DNA from: Alternaria dauci
Lineage: Eukaryota; Ascomycota; Dothideomycetes; Pleosporales; Pleosporaceae
Assembly: GCF_042100115.1 (NCBI RefSeq)
Contig: NC_091275.1
Span: forward strand, 2,046,001-2,110,000
Direction: 5' to 3'
DNA length: 64,000 nt
Within the stretch, counting starts at the first letter, position 1. Every line of letters begins with the position of its first letter. This document shows positions 11,004-21,599 of this stretch, piece after piece. Under the pieces are notes generated by a model, which was not told where the DNA came from, made no database searches, and was given only the letters and a program-made list of their open reading frames with translations. The position numbers and the translations under genes were made by a program.

Positions 11004-12296
11004 ATGAAGTACATTCTCATCGCCTCTCTCCTTACCTCTGCGGCTTACGCTGCTCCTTTCGCCCAGGTTCAGGGTGGCAACGGCAACACTGCCGCCACGA
11101 CCGGCCAACAAACCGGAAACCAGGGCGGCCAAAACCAGGCTGGCAACCAGCAACAGCAGCAGGCAGCGCAGGCGGGAAACCAGCAGCAGCAACAGCAGGG
11201 TGCCACCAACACACCTACTGGGCTCGGTGCTGGTCTCCAAAATGGACAGACTCCCACCGCCAACGACCTCGCCACCGCCGTCTCCAACTGGATGGCCGAC
11301 ACTTCGATGGTCTCCAACTTCCTCAACACTGGAGCGAGCATCCAGAACAACGTCCAGTTCAAGCAGGCTGCTACGGTTGCCTACAACGCCGAGGTCGATG
11401 AGCTGAACCACAAGGCCATCATCGACGCCGCCAACGGTCAGATGCCCAACGTCATTGCTGCAAACAGCACCCTCGCTACGGGTGGTTCGTTCCAGGATGT
11501 CGTCGACAAGCTCCAGCAAATGTCCGTCCAGGGTATGGCGGCCGCTGGAAACATCGACTTGATCAACCAGAACCGCTGTGTCAATGTCCTCCCCAACATT
11601 GATGCTTACATGGCGTCTACTGGATCCACCTCCCAGGCGGTTCGTCCCACCGCCTGCGACCAGACCGGTGTTGCTGGCGGTGTCCAGGGAACCGGCGCTA
11701 CCCAGCCCGGCGCCCCTGCAGGTAGCCCTGCGGCTGCCTTTGCCGCCGCCCAGGCTCTTGCACAGGGAACTGGTAATGGCCAGGTTCAGAACACGGGTGC
11801 TGCTGCAGGCACTGCAGGCACTGCAAGCACTCAGGGTACTACTGGAACTCAAGGTGCCACTGGAACCCAGGGTACTCAGGGAACTCAGGGGACTCAAGGT
11901 ACCACCGGCACTGCAACCAACAACGGACAAACTCCCCAGCAAGCCGCTGGCATCACCCCCACCAATGGGCAAGCACCCCAGGGAACTACTGGTGCTCAAG
12001 CTTCTCAACAGGGTTCTCAGGGTGCTACTGGACAGCAGAACGGCCAGCAGACCCAGCAGACCCAGCAGAACGGCCAACAGACCCAGCAGAACGGCCAGCA
12101 GACTCAGCAGAATGGCCAGCAGACTCAACAGAACGGCCAGCAGACAGGCAATGGCGCCGCTTCTGGACAGCAGACCCAAGGCCAGACTCAAAATGGTGCT
12201 AACCAGCAGCAACAGGCTGGCAACGGCGCCGCGGCTGGACAACAATCTCAGGGACAGAATGCCGGTCAGGCATCTGGCGGCAACGGTGGTAACTGA
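11004..12296 (+). CDS. Secreted Gln/Gly/Asn/Thr-rich repeat protein
   Basis: Single exon, 430 aa. Residues 1-17 (MKYILIASLLTSAAYAA) form a clear signal peptide. Residues about 20-75 are Gln/Asn/Gly-rich. A compact, non-repetitive domain (about 85-225) is alpha-helical in look and has two Cys (NRCVNV and PTACDQ). The C-terminal half is low complexity: GTQ tripeptides, then NGQQTQQ heptapeptides. The protein is probably exported to the cell surface or medium; adhesion or matrix roles are possible but unproven. The stop TGA at 12294-12296 is followed in frame by eight codons of the same composition (RQGGNNNN) before TAA. The 427-codon frame on the opposite strand is a by-product of the biased composition. 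Confidence 0.85.
   Translation: MKYILIASLLTSAAYAAPFAQVQGGNGNTAATTGQQTGNQGGQNQAGNQQQQQAAQAGNQQQQQQGATNTPTGLGAGLQNGQTPTANDLATAVSNWMADTSMVSNFLNTGASIQNNVQFKQAATVAYNAEVDELNHKAIIDAANGQMPNVIAANSTLATGGSFQDVVDKLQQMSVQGMAAAGNIDLINQNRCVNVLPNIDAYMASTGSTSQAVRPTACDQTGVAGGVQGTGATQPGAPAGSPAAAFAAAQALAQGTGNGQVQNTGAAAGTAGTASTQGTTGTQGATGTQGTQGTQGTQGTTGTATNNGQTPQQAAGITPTNGQAPQGTTGAQASQQGSQGATGQQNGQQTQQTQQNGQQTQQNGQQTQQNGQQTQQNGQQTGNGAASGQQTQGQTQNGANQQQQAGNGAAAGQQSQGQNAGQASGGNGGN
11829..11912 (+). repeat. GTQ-coding short tandem repeat
   Basis: Nine-base-related units coding Gly-Thr-Gln, with GAT and GTT variants, sit inside the secreted protein gene. Synonymous changes between copies suggest an old expansion kept in frame. 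Confidence 0.8.
12039..12146 (+). repeat. 21-bp minisatellite coding NGQQTQQ
   Basis: Roughly five copies of a 21-base unit (AAC GGC CAG CAG ACC CAG CAG and close variants) code the heptapeptide NGQQTQQ; one extra QTQ interrupts the first copy. Unit length is a multiple of three, so copy-number change would lengthen or shorten the protein without a frameshift. Confidence 0.85.
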
Positions 12297-12919
12297 AGAC
12301 AGGGTGGCAACAACAACAACTAAGCATCGCGCTTATGGGTTAATGAGGAGAACGAGTTTAATGGCTTGCAAGACGAGGGCAACGTGCTGGTCACTAGCCA
12401 ATCGGTCTTTTCTGTACATAAAGATCAGGTCAGATGTTTAATGGTTGGAACATGTATTTAGTATTGTATGTAAGGGAGAAGTATTCGCTGGATTTGCAGA
12501 ATAACAAGGTATTAGCCTGCCGATAACATGTTTGGTACTATTCGTTGCATGTGTGAGTCATGTGGTGCAGATCGAATTCACAAACCATGATCTATAGAAA
12601 GACGATTGAATGATGAAGGCAACGCATGCTAGTCAACACGGATCGGCGCATTCATGAATTACTGCTATAGCAAGTTGAACTTCTCCAGGTGAGTCATATA
12701 CGCTAGGATGATTCTGGAGCCGCGACTCACAATCACCTTGGGTTGTATGCTAGGACATTGCAATCAGACATGAGATTCAACCTTTGACAACGACATGGGT
12801 GCGGATTCACATTGGACAAAGTTCTATGATGGTCTCTGAATGTTTTCATGTATATCATGAAGTACTGTTGACATGCCATATCCTAGCTTGGCTACTACCG
12901 AGAGAATGAGACCGCATCT
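12297..12919. other. Convergent 3' flanks
   Basis: About 620 bp between two genes pointing at each other. It holds the eight-codon in-frame tail after the TGA of the repeat-protein gene and otherwise AT-richer, non-coding sequence. Confidence 0.55.
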
Positions 12920-14133
12920 CTAATCCTGCACACCGCGCTTCCGTGTGGCCTGTATGACCGAAATGTTCATCCACTTCCATGTGTCTGCAGGTTCCTTCTC
13001 TGCAGGTTCCTTCACCATCTTTTCGAAACTTCGAATAGTCGTATTCAGACCGGCTCTATCAAGAGAGACGTTGGGAGATGCGCAGTACTGCGGGTCTGTG
13101 GAATACATGCTGATGGAGTCGATCAACATCTCGATGTTAATGACTTTACGATGCATGCAATCCATCGTAGCCACCAGCTTGCGACCCCAGACTTGAGTCC
13201 AGTCGACGCGGCCGAATAGTGTTCGTAGATCGACTTTTCCCTTGGCCAACCTGAACATCGTTGCAATAATGTCACCGTCGATTCGGGCGTTCCAGAATTC
13301 GTATCGCTCCGCATACTTGCGGGCGAACAGTGGCTCAGGTTTGAGCAGATCGAGCTCGCGGGCATTGGCAACAAGAGGTAACTCAGTGAAGAACGACTGA
13401 ACAACCTCTTCTCGCTTCTTCTCCCAAAACTCAACGTTTTTGCGTGCGATAAACTTATCAATGGTTTTTGTAAGTTGAGAACTGATCGTCTGGTTGGCCT
13501 CGTGGATGGCGGCAACGTATGCACCCTTGATGTCGCCCTGTAATTGTGTGATGGCTTCGCGATAGCGCACACCAAGAGCAACCCGGGCCAGTCGCTCTGG
13601 CTCGGTCTCACCTGCTGCTGCGAACGTGCACTGACGTGCGCAGAGGTCCCAGTTTGTGATGGCGATGGCGCAGGCATCCGCACTGACCTCTCCCCGTACG
13701 TACTCGTACAGGAAGGATTTTTTTCCGTAGAGCTCGTTCATGATTGATCTCTGGATCTGGCTGTATCTCGAAAGATCTGCCGTCTCTACGGCTGACTTCT
13801 TTGGCGAAGCCATCTGGTAAAAAGCCGTAGTGCCCAGGTGGGCAGCGAGTATTCGGGCGATAGACATGGCGTGGTCTGGCTTGTGTTGACCACCACGTAC
13901 CAGCATGTCATAGACATGCTTGACAGATTTGGTAAAAAGCCGTAGTGGGCAGCGATGATGCGGGCGATGGACGTCGCATGGTCAGGCTTGTGTAGCCCTC
14001 CCTCGATGAGGGAAGCGTACACGTCGCTGACCGTCTTGACTTTGGTTGGATCTGTGACATTAAAGCTTGTCTTGAGGATGTGTGGCGGCACCTGTACATG
14101 AACAGGCGGGAAGTCGATGAACACTTCCGCCAT
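12920..14133 (-). CDS. Uncharacterised protein gene interrupted by a tandem duplication
   Basis: The 5' part reads open from ATG 14133 (MAEVFIDFPPVHVQVPPHIL) and the 3' part is open in another frame down to 12920. The two are separated by a ~112-bp tandem duplication whose copies code similar text (GGLHKPDHATSIARIIAAH versus GGQHKPDHAMSIARILAAH). One copy removed would give one continuous protein of about 370 aa. Splicing could do this: weak donors at 14022 (GTGTAC) or 14031 (GTCAGC) with the T-rich acceptor CTGTCAAG at 13919 join the frames cleanly. The protein is mostly helical, rich in charged residues, with no motif I recognise and no signal peptide. A TATA-like element lies ~90 nt upstream. 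If not spliced, the gene is a pseudogene. Confidence 0.55.
13813..13924 (-). repeat. Tandem duplication, copy 2 (downstream copy in transcript)
   Basis: About 112 bp, near-identical at its ends to copy 1 and diverged in the middle. It carries eight bases (CCCAGGTG on the + strand, 13833-13840) that are absent from copy 1, next to a short CAC direct repeat. Confidence 0.8.
13928..14040 (-). repeat. Tandem duplication, copy 1 (upstream copy in transcript)
   Basis: About 113 bp, matching copy 2 from GGTAAAAAGCCGTAGTG to CTTGAC on the + strand, with several synonymous-looking differences. The period is not a multiple of three, so reading straight through shifts the frame. Confidence 0.8.
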
Positions 14134-15343
14134 GTTGATTGTTGATGTTTGTGCAGCTGTGGCGTGAGGTGTTAGTTGGAAGGTGGAGGAGAGATCGAGG
14201 ATACGCTCAAGAAGAAGCTGACTTTATATAGGGATCAAGATCTCACTTCACCCAGGGTCTGCGCTTCTCTCTCTCACCTGGCCGCGTGCATGTCTACAAA
14301 AGTACGTCAGGCAAAGATGACGTGACGTAGAGGGCTGTCTTTTACCTGCGCCTCACCTCTATCTGGACGAGGTGGGGGTGTACATCGGGAAAATCCTCGA
14401 GGCACGAGATTGGAGACATAATGTGGTGAGTTGAAGCGGGATTTTGAGGTTGTGTGGGCTTTATCTAATGGGCGCGTCTGTCTATGAGGCCGCAGGTGCA
14501 AGGAATGGGACGATAAGAAATGAAACTGACTAATCTTGACAATTTCCATGCTCTTGACACAGATGACATTCGCTGTCCTCTGGGCTAACGTGACAACCTT
14601 ACCCAAAGCTGAATGCGTCGTTGCTACCCATCCTTGTATCTCTCCGAACAGCTGAAGCTACAGAGCTTACTCAATCCGCCAAAACTGTCATGGTCGTATT
14701 GGCCTGAGGTTTCGAAACCTCAGGCCCGAACATGTGGATACCTGGTTTTCCCGGATTGCGTCTTGCCTGGTGTGACCCGTTGAGCTGGATCGCGTTTCGG
14801 GAGTGCTTTGGTCGGGACGTAGTTGCAGTGAGCGTAGCGCAGGTGAAACCATGTATCAAACATGACGTGCTGCAGGGGTGAGAAGCTTGACAGGATGCCA
14901 AGACGGGAGGGATCGAGACGGTAGATGTGTGAGGCACCTGTCGTGTTGGCGACGCATCAACTCACGATTTGCTTTTCTCATCGTCTGGTGTCGGGCTGGG
15001 AGGTGTGGTGTGGGTGCGTCGCCGTCTCTCACCGACTCTGGAGACGTGACACGTCGGCAAGTCGCGTGACGTACCGACGGGTATGGAGAGAGGGCCGCTC
15101 ATTGCGGCAAGCAACATGAGGCTGCAGCGGGCCGAAGAATACATTTGCGTCTGTTGCTGGGTCGGGGCAGGGTGCAGATGCGCTGGCATGGTATGACGCC
15201 TCTTCCAAGTAATAGAGAGGCTCGCCAAGTGCATGGTTGTTGCATCGAGTCGGTGACGGCAACGAGCTGAGCTAGCTGGACGGCAACCTCGTAGCCAGGC
15301 AGCTTAATGACGACGGCCCTTGACCAACAGTTTGCGACGAACC
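14134..15343. other. Divergent intergenic region
   Basis: About 1.2 kb between the duplicated-segment gene and the RING/ZZ gene. Apart from the TATA-like element near its left end I see nothing structured. Short ORFs on both strands lack coding character. Confidence 0.5.
14223..14232 (-). promoter_or_regulatory. TATA box candidate for the gene starting at 14133
   Basis: The minus strand reads CTATATAAAG about 90 nt before the ATG at 14133, a normal distance for a fungal core promoter. Confidence 0.45.
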
Positions 15344-18327
15344 ATGGCTGAGGCCGAGCGCGCTGGCGGAGTACAGGGCGATCTGGAGAAGGAACTGACG
15401 TGCTCGGTAAGTCGAGGTTCGAGTTTGTGGTGTTGCCGCGTGGGGTAGGGGTGTTGTCGCATTCGACGGGTGCGGTGTATGAGCATTTGCAGCTTCACAG
15501 CTTGGTGGAATGGATGGGCATGTCGAGATGGGAGAGTCTCTCTCCCCAAGGTCTCTGGGGCCCGCTTCGACGACGGCGAGGATGCGCCTGCTAACCCGGC
15601 CGTGTTCAGATCTGTACCGACCTCCTCTACCAGCCGCTCACCCTGCTCGACTGCCTCCACACCTTCTGCGGCGCCTGTCTGAAGGAATGGTTCGCCTTCC
15701 AGGCCTCGACCGCCACCTCGATACATCCCTACACGTGCCCCTCGTGCCGGGCTTCGGTGCGCACCACGCAGCCCAATGCCACCGTCACGACGCTGCTCGA
15801 CATCTTCCTCAAGTCGAATCCCCAGAGAGGCAAGAGTGCCGAAGAAAAGACGGCCGACCGCCACAAGTACAAGCCCGGCGACAATGTGCTGCCCAAGCTC
15901 AGGCGGCGCGATGAGCGCGACGACGTCGACCAGCGCATGCTCGAGGAGGCCCAGCAGCTGAGTCTGAGGGACGCGGGCATCGCAGGCAGCAGCAGGACCA
16001 GTCTGGAGCCCCCGAGGGAGCGCAGGAGGAGGGACAGAAGCCGCGATACGAGCAGGGAGTCTCGCAGGGCGCGCGACGAACGGCGCTCTACCAGCCAGAA
16101 CCCGCCCGGCGCATCGCCGTCCAGGGCCGTCATACCTCCCAGGGCCATCGAGCACCAGTCCAGCCTGCGTTCGCTGCTCAGCGCCTCCGACCTCGACGCA
16201 GAAGACGTCGACGAGGATCTCGTGCGGCAGGTGCTGGAGGAGCTCGTGTCTGAGGGCGTGGACTTGAACCAGATTGGCACTGCACAGGAAGAAGAGATCA
16301 CAGAGAGAATAGCCGAAGCTGTGCGACGGCGCCAGGCAGAGCGCCATGCAGAGAGACAGCGCGAGCGGCGAGAAAGGAGGGAGCGTCTGGCGAGAGAGGG
16401 CCTGGTGAGCTCTTCATCCTCGTCGCTGTTGCCTCAACCCATGCGCAGCCCTCTTACGCGCGACGAGGAAGCCGCACGCAGAAGAAGACACGGCCGCTCG
16501 GAAAGCGGCACGTCCACACCCCAGGCGGCAGTAGGACCACCCATATCGAGACCCGGTCTCATCGATGCCGCGAACCGCGGCGGACGAGCACTGCGCCAGC
16601 GATCTTCAAGTCAGGGCAGCTCTCGATCGGCACGAAGAGCAGAGCGTCCTACGCCTGTCTCTGCAACGTCGCAGAACAACAGCAGTGGCGAGCGCCAGTC
16701 GTCATCAGAACTTGCGCGACCACGGCCACGTCGCCAGTCCGACAACCAGCAGAGAAGTAGGCTGGATGTTCGGGAACAGTTTCGCATCAGCCTCCACGCC
16801 AACACCAGCGCAGTCAATATAGTCTCAAGTCCCAGTTCACCCCAGAGCCCTGGCTTCGATTTACCCAACAACGGCAGCCCGACCAGTTCTCTGGCTACAG
16901 TCGGTACTTCAGCGGTGCCCTTGTCTTCCTCCACCCCAGCTATAACGCCATTTCAGCCTCCTGCGTCCAGGCGCACCACCGATCCCAACAGAGCCACGTT
17001 GCCTAGATCTTCCAATAGCAGCACTCCTCCGTTGCTATCACCTCCCCCCTTTCCTCGCTCCACCACTGATCCGACTGTAAGCGAGTCTCGATCAAGACAG
17101 GCTTCAGGCTCATCGTCGAGACAAGCTTCAGGCTCGTCCCTAGGCGCCCCTGTTCTGTACAACGAGCCGCACATAACGTGCCAACGATGTGGTAAAAACG
17201 ACATACAGTACGAGCTTCACTATAACTGTGGACGTTGCAATGATGGTGAGTATGACATATGCCTCCGCTGCTACCGTCTCGGCAGAGGATGCAAGCATTG
17301 GTATGGGTTTGGCTGGACTGCCTGGCCACGATACGAACGAGAAGCCCCCGAAGGTGGCTATCCTCCAAACCACGAGCACCCCCATATCCTCGTCGGACAT
17401 CGATACCGCAGACCCATGACGCCATTGACAGAATCCACAACGCCGCCACATGTGCTCATGAGCGAGGACAATCCCAAGGAAAGGGTCGAAGTTGGAGTCT
17501 TCTGCGATGTGTGCAAGGCATACGCCAATGCCTGCTACTGGAAGTGCGACTATTGCAATGAAGGCGACTGGGGCTATTGCAATGATTGCGTCAACCAAGG
17601 CCATCACTGTACGCATCCCCTTGTTCCCGTCGCTCGCAAGGCAAGGGACTCGCAGTCAATTACGGATACTACTCCATCCGCGCCCTCCACGCCACGTCAA
17701 GACGGACATCTCGCTCCACCAGACCACGACGCTGTGCCCACAACCCCTCCGTTGACACCAAAGTCAGCATCGCTCATGCGTGGACCTGGCTACTTTACCA
17801 TTGCGAATTCCATTTTCAGACCCCTAACGTTTACGACCTTGTGTAACATATGTAGTTATCCCATTCCACCGTCCAACACGCGATATCACTGTCTAAAGTG
17901 TAATGCTGGGGACTACGATATCTGCATGAGCTGCTACCACAAGCTTGTCGTTAGCGGTCGCATTGCCAAGGAAGACGGTGTGAACGGATGGCGCAAGTGC
18001 CTCCGCAGCCACCGCATGTATATTGTAGGATTCGAAGACCGTGAAGGCGCGCAAAGACGCATGGTTGTGCGCGATCTGGTAGGTGGCTACGCGCTCAAAG
18101 AGGAAGAGGAGACGGCAAGAGTACAACGGTATCCACCAGACGGAGGAGTGGGTCTCAGACTGCTAGCACGGTGGGGCTATATGCCCGACGAAGGGGTAGA
18201 AGACGAACTGTCCTTCCCCCGTGGAGCAGAGATACGAGAAGCCGCCGATATCAACGGCGATTGGTATTGGGGTGTTTACTGTGGTGTTGGAAAACTGTTT
18301 CCTGCCAATCACGTCACAGCCGTCTAA
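15344..18327 (+). CDS. RING finger / triple ZZ zinc finger / SH3 protein
   Basis: Exons 15344-15406 and 15610-18327 (203-nt intron, GTAAGT to TTCAG), 926 aa. The intron falls between the first two RING cysteines: exon 1 ends TCS and exon 2 begins ICTDLLYQP. The RING (about 20-70) continues LDCLHTFCGACLKEW and CPSCRASV. A long Arg/Ser/Glu-rich disordered region follows. Three ZZ-type fingers lie near residues 543-590 (CQRCGKND, YNCGRCNDGEYDICLRCY), 651-695 (CDVCKAYA, WKCDYCNEGDWGYCNDC) and 765-805 (CNICSYP, YHCLKCNAGDYDICMSCY). The last ~58 residues are an SH3 domain (ELSFPRGAEI, DWYWG, GKLFPANHV). Probably an E3 ubiquitin ligase with ZZ substrate- or histone-reading modules. The substrate is unknown. 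Confidence 0.9.
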
Positions 18328-18427
18328 ACTATTCAACGTAGAGAATGCATAGCCTGGTACCAAATCTGTTGGATGTTCTAATTCATTCTAATTGTTCACT
18401 GTCTATATACTTCACCGTCTATATACT

Positions 18428-19423
18428 TCACTGCGCAAACTTTCGCTTCAGCCAATCCTCCAGCCTCGACACCACCTCTGCAGGCTTCTCATACGTTACC
18501 CAATGCGCCGCATTAATCAACTCGGGCATTTCCAACTGCGGCAACAAACCCTTTTGTATCGGGTCATGTATGCCATCAGCTCTGCTTATGATATCTTGCT
18601 TGGTACCAATGTACAACGTTGGCACGTTGACCACGTCCCTCCCCTCGGGCAACTTGACATCAGCCTCGTGCATCAGATTCGTCACCAGAGCCTTGTACCA
18701 GCATACGGGTGCCTCGAAGCCATCACGCCCCATCCGCTCAATGAATTCTTTCCTCAACTCGTCGTTTTGCGCATAAGGTCGTAGGCGGAACTCGGGGTTG
18801 CTTTTCCCAAGAAGAACGTCGCGCATACCGTCGCGTGTGCAAAAATATGTTCTCAGTCCGTTCTCGTCGTGCATCATGTTGTACAGTTTGTCTAGATCTG
18901 ACCTCATGAGTGCTGGTCCGTCAGGTGCGAGGAACAGGTCCCAGTATGCGAGGACTGGATACCCAAATGTCTTCTCCATCATGCCGCTTGCCTGCTCCAA
19001 ACTAAAGGGTTCACGGCCCGGGCCCGAGTAAGCGACGTTCATGTTTACGAGGCCGACGACGCGTTCGGGGTGGTAGTTGTAGAGGCGCGAGGCAGTGGGG
19101 GAACCAAAGTCGTGGCCGATGGCGATGCATTTTTGCGCCTTTTCTGCGTCGAGAATCTCGACGAGGTCGTTGCTCATCTTGTCCCAGGTGTAGGCAGCTG
19201 GGTCTACGGGCTTGTCTGTTCCGTCGTAGCCTAGCAGGTCTGGGATGATGATTGGGTGGTTGAGAGAGCGCAGGGGCGTCGCGACGTCCGCCCACATGGC
19301 GGCATGGTCGGGGAAGCCATGCAGGAAGAGGAGGGTTGGAAGAGATGCGGAGCCGGGCGAGGTGTAGTAGGTATATGTGATTCCCCGAGAGGTTCTGAGC
19401 GTCTTTTTGGTGAAGGCGTCCAT
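18428..19423 (-). CDS. Epoxide hydrolase (alpha/beta hydrolase fold)
   Basis: Single exon, 331 aa, typical length for soluble epoxide hydrolases. Motifs: oxyanion-loop HGFPD (35-39), nucleophile elbow GHDFGS with Asp105 instead of Ser, and catalytic His307 in NAAHWV. An Asp nucleophile is diagnostic for epoxide hydrolases and haloalkane dehalogenases; the HGFPD loop and the cap-region Tyr (CWYKAL) favour epoxide hydrolase, in which the cap Tyr activates the epoxide. No signal peptide or peroxisomal C-terminus (ends KFAQ), so cytosolic. The role is detoxification or secondary metabolite processing. Its stop lies only 100 bp from the stop of the RING/ZZ gene, so the 3' UTRs may overlap. Confidence 0.88.
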   Translation of the reverse strand: MDAFTKKTLRTSRGITYTYYTSPGSASLPTLLFLHGFPDHAAMWADVATPLRSLNHPIIIPDLLGYDGTDKPVDPAAYTWDKMSNDLVEILDAEKAQKCIAIGHDFGSPTASRLYNYHPERVVGLVNMNVAYSGPGREPFSLEQASGMMEKTFGYPVLAYWDLFLAPDGPALMRSDLDKLYNMMHDENGLRTYFCTRDGMRDVLLGKSNPEFRLRPYAQNDELRKEFIERMGRDGFEAPVCWYKALVTNLMHEADVKLPEGRDVVNVPTLYIGTKQDIISRADGIHDPIQKGLLPQLEMPELINAAHWVTYEKPAEVVSRLEDWLKRKFAQ

Positions 19424-20726
19424 TGCTGCGTATTTGGCGTATTACACTGAGGATGTTTTGTTATGGATGAATGTGCAAACAGTGACGAGTGCAGTACTTT
19501 GTATACGAATGCCAAGTCGTTTCCATGTCTCCTAGAAGCTTCCGATAGTAATTTTCCTTTCACCTTTACAAATGAAGGTCATGTCGGCCGAGTACCTATC
19601 ACCTGGGGCAGTCTTTGCTACGTAGCTACTACGTACGTACGAGACGAACGGAGAGTTTTTCATCAAGAGGGCCGTACGCGCGACCCCAGGGAAGAGTCGA
19701 ACGCCTTTCGGCTAGCTATCAAGGTACCAAGGGTGTTCGATTTTAGGTACCCTATGAGGGCATGGCAGTGGCAGAGTGGCTAAGCACTCGGTCAAGAGGA
19801 AACCCGAACATCATCCAGAGCTCATCTTTAGGCTATGCAGGGGGGAGCGTTAGATTATCCCCTATGACGACGTGAAGGGTGGCTGATCCATACCTAGGTA
19901 ACTTTGGTGAAGTTGCTTGTCCTTATTGCTCCAACTTGGCTATCGATATGACGAACGTGCTACTAACAAGATGCAAGCACAACGCTGTTGAATTAACCTG
20001 TATTTGATCACTGTAAAGGTGTTTTTTTTTTAAAACTTGGCTATGATGAAGACACGGCCGCTAGGAGAGATAGCCGAGATTCAAGATCATGCATAGGGTG
20101 GTCTTGGGTGCACAAGCTCAACAGTAGTCGTCCAAACATCTAACTAATCATTGTGGTTTTACAGAAGACTGTCTGGAAGTGAAATTCATGAATCGCGATG
20201 CGGATGATCACGCCAGAAACCCTGGACCAGGGGACATCTGGAAGATGCTAGTACGGAGAATGGCGAGCTGTGGTATTAATAAACAACCGAAATGATTTTC
20301 AGGATCATTGCCTGAATGCAGCTTCTATGACGGCTTCAGATCGGCAGTATGTGCTTTGTGGAGCGCTAGAAGTGTGGAGCGTCGTACAAACCCGGAGGCA
20401 GGAGGTTGTACGACGCGTGCGGACACGTTGTCCGACTATGCTTGGGCTAAGACATGGCATAGACCAACTGCTTATAGATGAAATGAAGGTCAGCAAGGTA
20501 ATCTACATGCTAGATTTGAGAAAAAAATAGAACTAATCTACTCTAGCAGCTTGGCATGCCATGTCTGGCCGCGAGCATGGTCAGACCGGTTGTATCCTGC
20601 TTACGGGTAGAGAGTTCGGCTAATGGCGTCATACCGGTAGGTTACCGTAGCCGCGCGCATCGGCTACACGCTCGCGGCGCACAGCATCTCAACGTCGACG
20701 CATTGCAACTCTACCACAACCTCGTC
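19424..20726. other. Gene-free stretch
   Basis: About 1.3 kb between divergent genes. It includes a run of ten or more T at about 20021-20031 and no coding frame with recognisable sequence. A tRNA A-box-like TGGCAGAGTGG near 19768 has no matching B-box or cloverleaf, so I do not call a tRNA. Confidence 0.5.
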
Positions 20727-21599
20727 ATGGCTGGCACACGAAGATCCACCCGTCAAACCGCGGCAGCAGCATCAGCACCACCACCAAAGTACAACGAAGA
20801 TGATGATTCATCCGCAGAAGAAGTGCCATCCAAGCGCAGCGCCAAGAAGACGACGCGTCGTAAACGCGGCCGCGAAGACGAAGACACAGAGGCAGCGGAT
20901 GACAGCCCTCCGCCGCCCAAGAAAGCCGCTACAAGCAAAGCCAAAGCTTCAAAGGCGAAACCGAGTCCAGACACACGCGCCCCCAAATCCAAAACGAACC
21001 CTCCACCCGCCCCTTCGTCGTCCAAAAACCGCGACGCAAACGGCGCGCAAGAAGTCTACTGGCTCCTGAAAGCCGAACCTCTCCCCCGCTACGAGAATGG
21101 CGTAAATGTCGCCTTTTCCATTTCCGACCTGCGCGCCTGCACAGAACCGGAGCCTTGGGGCGGCGTTCGCAACCCCCAAGCACGCAACAACATGCAAGCC
21201 ATGCGCAAAGGCGACCTGGGCTTCTTCTACCACTCCAACGCCAAGCCCTCTGGCATCGTAGGCATACTGCGCGTAGTTGAAGAGGCAAAAGTCGACGAGA
21301 CGGCATTCGATCCCAAGGATCCTTACTATGACAAGAAGAGCGACAGGGAGAATCCCAAGTGGTACTGTGTGGGTGTCGAGTTTGTGAGAGAGTTTGATGA
21401 GATTGTAGATTTGGCGAGGATAAAAGAGTATGCCAAGGAGGGGCCGCTGAGGGATATGCAGCTCGTTACGAATTCAAGATTGAGCGTGAGCAGGGTGAGG
21501 AAGGAAGAGTGGGAGTTTATAATGGGGTTGGTGGATGGTGGAAGCAAGGACGACAATTCTGAGCAGGATGATGACAAAGACGCTCTTGTGGACGTGTGA
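20727..21599 (+). CDS. EVE-domain protein (thymocyte nuclear protein 1-like)
   Basis: Start chosen at 20727 (MAGTRRSTRQT), giving 290 aa; an upstream in-frame Met at 20556 would add 57 residues of non-conserved sequence. Residues 1-105 are a basic, acidic and Pro-rich tail with likely nuclear targeting (KRSAKKTTRRKRGRED). Residues about 108-280 form the EVE domain: YWLLKAEP, WGGVRNPQARNNMQAM, GDLGFFYHSN, GIVGILRVV, WYCVGVEFV and LVTNSRLSVSRV. EVE is a PUA-like fold that binds modified bases in nucleic acids. THYN1-type proteins are nuclear; their cellular role is poorly known. Single exon. Confidence 0.92.
   Translation: MAGTRRSTRQTAAAASAPPPKYNEDDDSSAEEVPSKRSAKKTTRRKRGREDEDTEAADDSPPPPKKAATSKAKASKAKPSPDTRAPKSKTNPPPAPSSSKNRDANGAQEVYWLLKAEPLPRYENGVNVAFSISDLRACTEPEPWGGVRNPQARNNMQAMRKGDLGFFYHSNAKPSGIVGILRVVEEAKVDETAFDPKDPYYDKKSDRENPKWYCVGVEFVREFDEIVDLARIKEYAKEGPLRDMQLVTNSRLSVSRVRKEEWEFIMGLVDGGSKDDNSEQDDDKDALVDV

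Noticed and set aside
10962..12245. 427-codon antisense frame over the secreted repeat protein gene
   Set aside because: Leu/Ser/Gly-rich low-complexity product that mirrors the Gln/Gly/Asn codons on the other strand; the sense frame has a signal peptide and sensible domains.
15304..16347. 347-codon antisense frame over the RING/ZZ gene
   Set aside because: It lies across the intron and RING exon of a well-supported gene; no motif of its own.
19755..19830. tRNA-like A-box (TGGCAGAGTGG)
   Set aside because: No B-box within range and no cloverleaf could be drawn.
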